NCBI GenBank assembly: GCA_038373885.1
Contig: JAWZYV010012274.1
Location: 1,426,001 to 1,490,000, forward strand
Source of the DNA: Cheiracanthium punctorium
Taxonomy: Eukaryota > Arthropoda > Arachnida > Araneae > Cheiracanthiidae
Length of the DNA stretch: 64,000 bases
Direction: 5' to 3'
Numbering within the stretch: the first letter of the stretch is position 1; each line of letters starts with the position of its first letter. The notes beneath the pieces were generated by a model, which was not told where the DNA came from, searched no databases, and saw only the letters and a list, made by a program, of their open reading frames with translations. The translations under genes were made by a program, and so were the position numbers. This document shows, one piece after another, positions 48,158 through 58,010 of the stretch.

Positions 48158-48483
48158 CCAAATATTTTGTACACAAAATTTAGAAGCAAATTTTAAAGTT
48201 TATCCAATTTTATTTATCTGCTATCATGACTTACAAATTATTCAAATTGAAAAATATTGTGTCCAGGGCACTTAAGCTTAGGTTCTGGATAAACATTGTA
48301 TTCTGACATCTCGTTATTGCTGGGTAAGGTCGGGTAAAATGAGTAGGCATTTCTTTTAGATAAAAAAATATAAATAGTTTGTTTTAAAGTGATATTTTTA
48401 CCCTATATTTTCAGACATTAGTAGGCAGCATCTATACTCATTGAAACGTTTATTAGAAGTACTTAGAAACACATTACACACAG

Positions 48484-48484
<1 letters not shown>

Positions 48485-48512
<28 letters not shown>
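48485..48512. repeat. Compound (CA)n(TA)n microsatellite
   Basis: About nine CA units followed by about six TA units, immediately next to the left end of the pogo-like element, which targets TA. Confidence 0.9.
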
Positions 48513-48514
<2 letters not shown>

Positions 48515-48801
48515 GTGAAACTTCTATCAGCAACCACCTCTATTAAGCAACCCCTGCTCCAACAACCAATCTTTTAAGGTACCGATTTTTTGTCATATCT
48601 ACTTCATGTTAAAAGATCCTCTAGAAGAGGCCACACAACCCTCAATAAGTGATCGTACCAGGTTCCTTGTCCGAAAATTTTCCAGCATTTTTCTGAGTTT
48701 AAGGTAAACAAAAATCCCATCCCAAACCAGTCGTTCTACTGTAAATCGACAGAAAGTGCAAGTACATACCAAGTATAAATCTTGTAATCTAGAAGGGAGA
48801 T

Positions 48802-48957
48802 ATGTTTAAGAAACGAGTGATTTTAATGTTGGAGCAGCACATTGATGTGATCGAGTCACACGAAAAGGTAAATTGGGAGAGGAAGTTGACTTTTGGCTGC
48901 GGGATTACACAAGACGCAAACTTTAAAGCAAACAGATTTTATTTTGGCAAATTCTGA
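48802..48957 (+). pseudogene. pogo-type transposase N-terminus (CENP-B HTH)
   Basis: The 51-codon frame from ATG 48802 starts MFKKRVILMLEQHIDVIESH and continues EKVNWERKLTFGCGITQDAN. This matches the N-terminal CENP-B/psq-like helix-turn-helix of pogo/Tigger transposases (pattern KR..LSLEqKidVIe.hEkG..vRkLAekFgcGkTqI), with a small deletion where the second helix should be. It ends at a TGA after about 51 residues; beyond that, only weak similarity remains. The DNA-binding CENPB_Tc5 and DDE domains are absent. Non-functional. Confidence 0.75.
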
Positions 48958-49103
48958 ATGCATAAAGAATACCAGGATCTTTGTCCGATTTAAAAAATAA
49001 AGTTGAATGAGTACTCTCTGAGAAAAGAAAAAGAAGTGAACAATCCGAAATTTTTAAATATTTTATTAAAATTCAAATTAAAAAAATATGTTCTTATAAT
49101 CAC

Positions 49104-49676
49104 CAGTGGTTCACACAAAGAGGGGGGGGTCTAGGGGGTCCGGACCCCCCCATCGGCTTTGATATTTTTTTTCGATTATTATCCTATATCTATAGTAAAT
49201 AAAATAATTCCAAGAAAAGGTAGCAATAATTTCAGTTCTAATAAATAAATAAAAAAAAAATTCTCGTTTTCCTCAACTTTCAAAAACGAACTGAAAGCGA
49301 ACGTAAAACACCATCTTGTTCTCAAAACTGAACATCTATTACTTTGCTTCCTGTTGTACTGTGTACTGGATGGGGCGAGTTTTGATGAATTCCATCTAAT
49401 GAAAACGAGCTCTTTCATCAGTGGCGCAGCCAGAAATTTTTCATGGGGGAGTTACGACTACTGCAACTCACATATATGCATACATGTGTGTGATAAGGGA
49501 GTGAAGAATATACATTTTGTATGGCAAAAAATTCCACATGGAGGGGGGGGGGGGTTATGACCACCCCCCCTTGGCTACGCCCCTGTCTTTCATCTCCGAT
49601 TTTTGACAATCTGGAACATCCCTAAAAGTTGAGCCCCCCACCCCCACCCCAGCCAAAAATCCTGTGTGCGCCCCTG
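49104..49676. mobile_element. hAT MITE family 2, interrupted by a family 1 MITE
   Basis: Ends are CAGTGGTTCACACAAAGAGG and the complement of CAGGGGCGCACACAGGATTT. The octamer ATAATCAC occurs unchanged on both sides (49096-49103 and 49677-49684). Subterminal GGGGGTCCGGACCCCCCC near the left links it to the copy at 55554-55867. Removing the nested insert (49419-49585 and one duplication) leaves about 398 bp. It lies inside the pogo-like element and is thus younger than it. Confidence 0.9.
49419..49585 (+). mobile_element. hAT MITE family 1, 167 bp, innermost insertion
   Basis: Ends are CAGTGGCGCAGCCAG and the complement of CAGGGGCGTAGCCAAGG. TCTTTCAT flanks both sides exactly (49411-49418 and 49586-49593). 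The body matches the copies at 15.4 and 37.0 kb. The perfect duplication and its position inside another MITE make it the most recent layer of the nest. Confidence 0.95.
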
Positions 49677-50096
49677 ATAATCACTTATGCATTAGTATGC
49701 AATTTCTTAAATGACAATCAAGCAATACTTTTTAGCATTTTTTTTCCTGGGCTATCAAATGCTTATACTTTGAGCAACCACCTCTTTAACAACCGATTTT
49801 TCAGGTAACAGAGGGTGGTCGCGCCCGAGAAGTGTCACTGTTTACATATATAACTAAACCTACCCATTTTACCCCACTGAACTAAAACATAAATAGAAAG
49901 TATATAATAGAAGAAATATTTAAAAAACATTTTCACTCTTTTTCTGGTAATAAAAATTTTCTGGTAATAGATCTTTTCTAAACTGAAAGTAACAATTGGA
50001 AAACACAGGTTAAGCAAGAAATATTTAAAAACAATTTACTTATATTTTTTAGCAATAAGAAATACCTACTCATTTTCCCCCTCCATACCCAACTAA

Positions 50097-50507
50097 TATT
50101 GTTTTAAATTTCTTGAGCCGAAAAGGTAGGCTCTCTCTCTCTCAAGTTTTTCTTACAAAAAAAGAATAAATAAAGTCATGATTACAAAATCTTACATTAT
50201 CGACCTTTGCATAGTGTGTAAACTCTATATGCAAAAGATATACTGACTCCTATGCAAAAGATATACTGACTTAAAAAAATTATAGACTAACAACTTACAG
50301 CAATACCGAAAGTTTCGAGGCAGATTACAAGAGTGCAAAAAAGGTTTATCTACGAAATTCACTACTTATGATTCACTAGGCTACTTGAAACGTCTCTATT
50401 CCTTGATAAAAGTCATGGAATCTTATCTAAGTACCTTATCACAAAAGACATTTGTACAAAAAGTCTTTTCAGCTTCTTAATTTTTAAGTGAAACGTCTTA
50501 TAAAAGA
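50097..50507. other. Upstream flank / 5' region of the glycine dehydrogenase exon
   Basis: Contains a CT microsatellite (50130-50144) and a 24-bp tandem duplication (CTATGCAAAAGATATACTGA, starts near 50228 and 50252). GTCTTTTCAG ending at 50472 could be an acceptor joining an upstream non-coding exon to the coding exon. A CTTATAAAAG at 50494-50503 resembles a TATA box but lies too close to the start codon to act for it. Confidence 0.4.
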
Positions 50508-50753
50508 ATGCAAACTACAATTTTTAAGTGTCCTGTAAGGACTTTAATTCAGTTAAATGCAACAAAGAGCAAATTATATAGGCAAGTTTTGGCATCATAC
50601 GAAGGGAGAACAGCCCATTTAAGATGCTGTTCTTCAGAGAAATCTTCAAAAGTTGTAAATTCTCTGTTACCAACCCATGATGAATTCAGTATTCGACACA
50701 TTGGTCCAAGAGATTCCGATCAAAATGACATGCTCAGTTTTCTTGGATATCAG
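50508..50753 (+). CDS. GLDC: Glycine dehydrogenase (P protein), first coding exon
   Basis: Encodes residues 1-82 of the pyridoxal-phosphate-dependent P protein, which decarboxylates glycine and passes the aminomethyl group to lipoyl-H protein in the mitochondrial glycine cleavage system. Residues 1 to about 48 are rich in Lys, Arg, Ser and Thr with few acids (MQTTIFKCPVRTLIQLNATK..), fitting a matrix-targeting presequence. The hallmark of the mature N-terminus follows: DEFSIRHIGPRDSDQNDMLS then FLGYQ, matching the family pattern F..RHIGP...(E/D)Q..ML..LGY. An in-frame TAA at 50478-50480 makes ATG 50508 the first possible start. The exon ends CAG|GTGAAT at 50753/50754, phase 0; reading through the donor gives a stop after 10 more codons. 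The full protein is about 1000 residues, so over 90% lies on exons beyond the window. Catalytic and cofactor-binding parts are not seen here. The only confident host gene in the window. Confidence 0.88.
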
Positions 50754-52226
50754 GTGAATAAGTCTTCGTTCTTAAACTTCTGTTAAAACTTTCTTTGAAA
50801 TATTCTTTTAATTCATTACTATTAGTTGTTTAAATCTATTACTTTCCATATTGTTTATCGAAGAGCAAATTTGTGACATTGTGTGACCTGAAAATTCGTA
50901 ATGTATTTTCGAAGCATAAAAGAAAATGTTCAAATGCAAAATTTTTGAAGATAACTTTTAAAACTATAAAACAAAATTAACTAAAATTTTAAAACAAAAC
51001 TGATCTCTGGATAAGAATTTTGAAAATTCTATGACAAAAACAACATAGAACTTTCAAGCACATTTAATTTTAAGAGTGCATTTATCAAGTACATTTTATT
51101 TCAAAATAATTTCCTTGAAAGATGTCCATATAATAAAAAAGTAAAGTTATTTAATAAAATATAATTACTTTTTGGAACAATTATTAGTTTTCCAATTAAA
51201 TTAATTTAAAGTTTTCTAAGCACGTTTCTTTTATTTAAACATAGTATTTTAAAAAATCCTGGACAGAATGCGACCAAAATTTATTTTGGGGAATTTTTTA
51301 ACCATACTGGTTAAAATAAAAACTATACATCTTCCTATTTATAATTTTTTTACTTGATTTAATAATTTACAATATGAAAAAATTGTGTACATTCATCCGC
51401 GGATTTAAACGGTAAATGGGTTCCTGAAAAAATTGTGCGTAACACAAAACCGTGTAAAACAAAACCCAGAATCCGTACAATATTGAAAGGAATGTTCTAT
51501 CAAACTGTAAACCGTTTGAATTCATCTAAAGTATATATATATATAAAAAAAAAAAAGCAGTCGAGGGTTAATTCTATACAACCATATGAAATGAAATAAG
51601 AATTGGATTAAAGGGTTAAAAAAAAGTTGGTTAATGAGTTTTTTTCTTAAACAATTTAATGCTTACTTTTTCAATTTATTTTTGAAATAAAAATCTGAAC
51701 ATTAACATGGAATGCGATAAAAAGAAGGCCCTAAAAAAGTTTACAATATTACTTACACATAAAAAGCATATTATCAAACTATCATTATTTCATGGGGAAA
51801 AAAAAGTCCTAAAAATAACCGTCATAACTAGAACTCACAAAGCACTATTAAAAATCAGCCTTTACTCTCCTTCAGAGATTTCTAGTTATTCTGCATCATA
51901 CACATTCTAAATCAGTCTATTTTACATTCCAATAATTATCTTTATTGGAATGTCCAGTCTATTAATCCCTACAACCTCGCAATTCCAGAAGGCTTGATAC
52001 TCTTAATGACAATACTATCTAAATGACAATGCAGAATAGTCAAAAGAAAATTCCAAAAATTTATTTGTTTTCATTTTAAACCGTGTCAAAACGAAGCCGA
52101 ATATCTGAATATCACATAGGTGCATGAAGCGCCACGAACGTCACAAATCACGAACACACATAAGAGTCTTAAGTGTGTGTTTTTCTGTTATGGAACATTT
52201 ACACAAGGGGCATCTGACTGAGAGGG

Positions 52227-52322
52227 GATGGCTTAGGCGGAGGACTTTAAGGGTTTCAACGCGCATTCATGTTACACCTGGAGAAAGCCACCCAAAACGA
52301 AAGACTGTTCGATCGACAGCTT
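52227..52322 (-). repeat. Family A SINE fragment, diverged
   Basis: The minus strand shows AAGCTGTCGATCGAACAGTC, CTCCAGGTGTAACATGAATG and AAGTCCTCCGCC, the middle of the SINE body at 54.1 kb, with many substitutions. The tRNA-like head is missing. The 87-residue plus frame across it is an artefact. Confidence 0.75.
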
Positions 52323-53126
52323 GGGTTAATGACGACAGTGGAATAGTCATGACGAACGGATTTTCTATTTTTTTTTTAAATCTTTAAACGACAAAGCTTT
52401 GTCGAAGCTCAGGCGCGACGCTTTTAGTGTATTTTTCATGACAGATGTTTTTAATAATTAATTTCAATTACTTTTAAGGCAGTTATGACTGTAAAACAAG
52501 CAGCCTGTCAAAATTTTCAGATTTGCCTGTTCTGTCTTTAAAATTATGTATTTGGCTCCAACAGAATATATACTAGGTGATCTAATGCATATTCAAAAGT
52601 CAGTCTACAATGCATTTAAGAGATTCTCTTTACTTTTTCAAATTTAATTATGACCATGGATTTAAAATTGGTTAACTGGCCATTTTTTAAAAAAGCGGTA
52701 GCGGTATAACTATGCTTAAAAACTTGGAAGAAAAGGTTATTATGACCAGGAAAAACACGCGTGTTCATCTTTTATCATTTAAAAATTAAGGAAAACTAAT
52801 GTTACATATTTCATTTTTTATACATAAACAAGAAAGAGTTATAAAATGGAAATTTTTGTTTCGTCGATAATCAAATAGACCGGTCGATCTTTTACAACTT
52901 ATAAACTTTTAAAATACCTATGAACCTATAATCTCCGAAAATGTAAAGCAGATAACAAGATAAATGCTACATTTTTAGTGCGTTGTTAATATATTTTTAA
53001 CCGATTTTCGGAAGAATAGTATATCATTTTTTAAGATTAAAGTAAACTAATACCTACGATATATAGATATGAGTGTTTAGGTATGTATTCGTAAGTGTAC
53101 GTTGTACAAGACTTGTGGATATATCT

Positions 53127-53315
53127 CAGTCGCATATTAAGGAGAGGGATGGGCGAGGGCCCCCCCCCCCCTTCCGAAAATGTAAAGCAATTATTAATAA
53201 ACATTTATTTTTAAACATTAAATTCTATTCTTATTTTTAAACAACAACGTTTAAAATACAGGATCTGGTCTCTCCCCCCCCCCTCCTCCGAAATGGAAAC
53301 CTATATACGCTACTA
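53127..53315. repeat. C-rich-bounded repeat with CCGAAAATGTAAAGCAATTA core
   Basis: Shares a C-run, CCGAAAATGTAAAGCAATTA and GTTTAAAATAC..GATC..TCTC(C)n with 57842-58010. Ends CAGTCGCATATTAAGG and complement TAGTAGCGTATATAGG look like weak hAT-type termini; no target duplication was found. Confidence 0.6.
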
Positions 53316-54072
53316 GAACCTACGAAAAGCTCGTTCTTTACTAGCGAAATAAATCACAGGATACTTAAAATCAATGTTAGAATAGATCTTTTGAGAAAAA
53401 TCGATAATTTTCTAAAATAGGGAAACTCCAATTTCTATATCATGTAACACTGTCACATGATTTGGGGTGATCCTTTTGATCAGAAGTATGGAGCAGCTAC
53501 CACCATTACTCCAAGTTACATTCAAAGCCATATTTAACTGAGCTCAAGTTCCACTGGTCTCCTAAAATTCCACATTAAAATGGGACCCCGAATCAAAATG
53601 AGTCGTGTTATTCCAGATTCATTATATTCCATCCAGGGATACTTGAACGCAATAAATTCTTGTGTCACTAAACAGTTAATCTGGCAAACAATAAAATTGT
53701 AGTATAAACGTTTTCGGCATTAATTTTCACGTTGTATGCGGTACTTGTACCACTGACAGCCTTCAATTTAATGTTTAACTAACTGCTTACATTTATTAGA
53801 TTTGATAATAAAATAGCTCGTAATTTTGCCAGATATTCAGAAACCTATTTAGCCAAATAAATCACAGGATACTTTCCATAATTTCCATGAACTCCTAGAC
53901 TGATCTTTCATGGGAGCCCCTTCATACCACATATAGACATATGTATTCACTTATGAAACATGAACCGATCTTTTTTATTTTATCGACATATATCGATATC
54001 AATATACTGAAGCATGTTTGTCCTATATAATATACAAGAGTTGCGTATTCTTGCCCACCCCTCCAGTTTGAG

Positions 54073-54314
54073 CCTCACCATGGCACAGTGGTTATGCCAC
54101 TGAAAATGGTCGATGGCCGAAGTGTGAAGATCCCGGGTTCGGGTCCCATCGCGCGGCTGTCGATCTAACGGTCTGGAGTTTTGGTAGGTTTTCTCCAGAT
54201 GTAACGTGAATACGCGTTAGAACCCTTTAGAAAGTCCTCCTACCAAGGCACCCCCCCTTGGCAGATCGCCCTAGTGTAGCGTTGCCGTAATCACACACAA
54301 TCACAATCACACAA
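54073..54314 (+). mobile_element. Full-length family A tRNA-derived SINE, 242 bp
   Basis: Bounded by a 14-bp target duplication CCCTCCAGTTTGAG (54059-54072 and 54315-54328), identical on both sides. Starts CCTCACCATGGCACAGTGGT with an exact box A (TGGCACAGTGG). Box B-like GGGTTCGGGTCCC lies about 50 bases on, followed by the body and a TCACA/CACAAT repeat tail instead of poly(A). The intact polymerase III promoter and perfect duplication make it the youngest-looking retroposon here and the best family reference. The tail should reveal the partner LINE that mobilised it; none is in the window. It lies in sense orientation in the glycine dehydrogenase intron. Confidence 0.95.
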
Positions 54315-55553
54315 CCCTCCAGTTTGAGGTCAAGAGATGCCACTGCTATATGTAAAACAGACATTTCACATTATCTAACCGTATACAATAGTGGAAGTTA
54401 TTTGTTTTTTTGGGGCCCGAGAAAGTTGCCCTTTTGCTCAGTGGCGGGGTAAGACGAAAATTAGCTGTGGGCAAGGTGAGTTTTGCGAGGCCCCCCTCAC
54501 CCTACTATTTTAAGCAGCAATTTTAGGGAGGGGGGGGTTTCGTTTGAAAGCCTGTTTTTAACCCTTAATTGTTATATTAAATAAAAAGAAGCACGAATAA
54601 AAGTTGTGTTGATAATTCATTATTTGATTTTTAAAATGCCAATCTATCAATCTATTCCTTAAAAAATGTATTTGTTGATTTTTAAATAAAACACGCAGAC
54701 ATGTGAGGTCGGAACCGTCTTTTTCATTCACCTATTAATAGTAACATTAATAATCTGTTTAATAATCAATATGTAATATGCAATCCTTACTTTAATAATA
54801 AATCCTTTTAATAGTCAATTTTAGTCAATTCCTTCCTATGGAAGATCCGTCAGTTTTCGACGAAATATGATCAGAAAGTTCAGTATTATTCCAAAGTTAA
54901 TATTAACAGGTACATGAAGACGACGTTTCCGACCCACATTGCTATGTGATTCAGAATTATCTTCCTTCCGTCTACTGCCTCTTACACATTTTCGCAAGAG
55001 TGCTGAATCACTCTGAATGTAAAGCCATATTCTTCAGCTTGAGAAATGAAAATTTAAAAATCATTAGTGAAGTCTATTTTTCAAATGAAAATTTCAACTA
55101 TAAATAGATACATATTTTCCTTCTCACTCGCGGGTCCTTCTAGCTGGGGACACTGGAGATTGATCCAGCAGTCTGTTATTCCTAATTAAGCAACAAATGA
55201 GTGCTTTAAACAAAATTTTAAAGTAGGTAATTTTTTTTTTCCTTCGCGTTATTTAATTTCATTTTTGTTCTCTCTTGAATATGGGTACACTGTCATATTT
55301 TAAACTCAGTATTTCAATTCTTTTTAAAATGTAACGCCCTGAATTTTAAAATGTTTCACATTACTTACTAACTTTTAAAATTATAAAATATGAGATTGTC
55401 AATCTGTTATTATTTACGCAGCCTTTTAAGTGGTCGACAATATAACTAAAAATATTTTTGTAAGGAAATAAAAGCAAAACAAAATTTGAGTTTAATGTAC
55501 TTTTAAAAAGTCATAGCAATATTTGCTTTTTTATGGGGAAGGAGGGCATCTGT

Positions 55554-55867
55554 CAGTGGCGCACACAAGGAAGGGGTCCAGGGGGTCTGGACCCCTCTCA
55601 AAAGACTTATTTAACTTTGTATCGTAAAATCATCATGTATTTGTTGGCATTTCAATACGTTTAGAGTTCATCAAATTCATAATTTTGGAGTCTAAGATAA
55701 GTAAATAAAAACATAATTCAGAAGCACATTGAAGGATAAGTACATTGATTTGTGTGGTGTCTTTATAAATAGTGGCCATGGTCATGAGAAAAAATTTTGG
55801 TGGTTGGTTGGTGTCACAACTTTATTAGCTGGACCTCCTCCAAGAGAGAATCCCGTGTGCGCCACTG
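55554..55867. mobile_element. hAT MITE family 2, 314 bp
   Basis: Ends CAGTGGCGCACACAAGGAA and complement CAGTGGCGCACACGGGATT. Flanks GCATCTGT (55546-55553) and GCATCAGT (55868-55875) match at 7 of 8. The left subterminal GGGTCCAGGGGGTCTGGACC is a short palindrome shared with 49104-49676. Nested inside the 4.3 kb hAT unit. The 60-residue plus frame across it is not a gene. Confidence 0.9.
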
Positions 55868-57841
55868 GCATCAGTAGATTATTAAATTACCCACGTAGCT
55901 TTAAAAAATAAAACCTAAATAATAAATACTAAATTTTCAACATAAATAACTCATTCGGCCCTGAATTTTAAATAGAGCAGATAAAAAATCAATGAGTGAT
56001 TAGATGTGTTGCTATGTATGTATCTTAAATATGAAATATTATAACATTCAGCCAATGACCAAACTAATTAAAAAAGGTTTTAACAATTGGACACGAGGCT
56101 ATAACTGAGCAAATTGAGAAAATATTTTTACGGTTATTTTGTATGAAACCTTTTCAAACAATTTCTTTGTGAGTGAAATGACAATACTTCATATTTCTCA
56201 TGCATTTTCATATGCATTCAATCATGCATTCATAAAGATGCATTTAACTTTTGACTACAAATGGCTTGACACGTCCATTATATTTTATTCTGGAGATTTT
56301 CTGACATCTACAGAGCAAAAATGATAACGTTCTGCTATTCTTGCATGTATTATGAGTAGGACATTTGGTTTTGGTGTTAAGAATATAAAGTAATGCAAAG
56401 ATGTGTTCTAATATTAGGACGTCTAGGCCGAAGGGGAGAACAGTTGTCACTAGTTTAATCTGTTCAAAGAAAAAAAAACTAGTAGTAAGGATTTTTAATG
56501 GATTCAAAATGTCTTATGTGAAAATATTTTAGCCAGCCATACATCCAGAGTTTCCGGAATAAACAAATTTTGAAAGTTAAAGAATGAAAAGGGGGGAGGG
56601 GATATTTTTACTAAGGCTTGGGCTTAGGAGGAACAGTACCAGATGTAAACAAGAAACCGATGTACATACGTATAAAAAAAAAACAGCTAAAACTACATCT
56701 GCTTGTATTCTAAGAATTACATAAGGGACAAGAGACTGAACATTTTGTCCATTCACATTATTGGGGTGGAGACAGAGAATTATTACTTCATGGACAATTC
56801 GGGCATTTGCCCGAGGCGCACAGATTTGTAGGGCCCTCAAATTGTTCATTAAAAAATCCCTTACCAATAGTTTGAATTGTTTTAGGAAAATATTTATTCA
56901 TAGGTCGAATTTTAAATTAATTTAGAAATTATGCAGTTTTCTCTTTGTTTACTCAAATACTGCTGCTTTTAATTACTTGTCACCATTTACGCTTCATATT
57001 TATAAAATCTGACCTATCTTTGAGGGCATTAGACTGCATTCTGACTTCATGATTTATCTGGTATAGAATTCATTGAGAAAATTTTGTAAATTTAATTTTC
57101 AATGATTGAAGTTCATTTATAATAGTATGGTGTTTTTGCAAGACACTTGTGTTGAACAGTCAAAGTCGTAATGACATTATAATGTGTGCAACATGTCTAT
57201 TTTTGAAATCTTGGGGCATTTTTGTGTAATCGAATCGGACGAATCGGTTAATAGACCCAAACTCATCTTGTCCCCATGTGGTTCAATTAACTGGAATCTA
57301 CTGAATATGATTTTAGAAATTTTTGATAATTGGTCGCTGTATTTTCTAGAACAGGGGCTCCTGAAAAGTCGGAAGTCCCGAGGCCCCACAAAAATCAGGG
57401 CCTGGGTGGGGTATACTGAGTTTTGCGACATATTTGACCTTTAGGGTTTTTACTTCCCTAGAAAAAAAAAGCGAGGTTGACTCTTTCTTATACTAAACCT
57501 ACAGAATTTCTAATGCCAGTGGAAAATAGAGAAATGTGAACATAGGCTTTTGATGCATGCAGTCTTCCTTTTCGCGAGAAATCCTTGTTAAGTATAGTAT
57601 AGTAATATTAATAACAATAATTAGTACATCCAGTTAAAAGTAAGAAAACTGTAGAATGAATCAATTTTAATAACATAGTTATTTATATCTTTCTCTTCCC
57701 ATCAAATAAAAATAGAGTATCCAGTTGGCAAAATTCATATCCCCTTTTCATTAAACCTTCATATTATAACCAGGATTTCTCCAAATTCGAAATAAAGTTG
57801 AACTAAGTTACAGGAATCTCTTGTACTGACAACCCGTGTCT

Positions 57842-58010
57842 GTCCCCCCCCCGGTGGGGGTACATACCCGGGGGGGGGGTATGTACCCCCACCGAAAATG
57901 TAAAGCAATTATCAAAAAACAGCTATTTTTAAAAAAATTATATTAACTCTAGTAACAATAAAGGTTTAAAATACCCGATCATTCTCTCCCCCCAAACGGA
58001 AATCAGTGTA
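57842..58010. repeat. C-rich repeat with perfect 17-bp GC palindrome
   Basis: GGTGGGGGTACATACCC (57853-57869) and its exact reverse complement (57877-57893) flank a short C/G loop. The repeat core CCGAAAATGTAAAGCAATTA shared with the 53.1 kb copy follows directly. The palindrome is absent there, so it is an insertion or local inversion at the C-run. Confidence 0.75.

Larger units (their letters stand above)
48513..49840 (+). mobile_element. pogo/Tigger-like element, decayed, with nested MITEs
   Basis: The left end TAGTGAAACTTCTATCAGCA then ACCACC and the right end (complement of ..CAGTGACACTTCTCGGGCGC then GACCACC) form imperfect inverted termini in a TA-rich context. Further GCAACC and CAACCGATTTTT phrases occur subterminally on both sides (48539-48590, 49773-49801). 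A CENP-B-type helix-turn-helix remnant follows the left end. The right two-thirds is occupied by a nested pair of hAT MITEs (49104-49676). Without them the remnant is only about 750 bp, so most of the transposase is deleted. Confidence 0.75.
48090..50096. mobile_element. Outer element with GGGTAAAATGGGTA inverted motifs
   Basis: The strongest pair is CTGGGTAAGGTCGGGTAAAA then TGAGTAGGCATTTC at 48320-48354, mirrored by GAAATACCTACTCATTTTCC then CCCTCCATACCCAACT at about 50059-50095. A second pair is GTGGGGGTAAAATGGGC at 48090-48106 and the complement CCTACCCATTTTACCCCAC at 49859-49877. The four motifs bracket the pogo-like element symmetrically, as the ends of an older host element would. Its superfamily and exact limits are unclear. 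Confidence 0.5.

Noticed and set aside
50494..50503. TATA box for the glycine dehydrogenase gene
   Set aside because: It lies only a few bases before the start codon, so transcription from it would exclude the ATG and the presequence.
52124..52387. 87-residue plus-strand frame as a coding exon
   Set aside because: It crosses an antisense SINE fragment; the apparent protein is the repeat read backwards.
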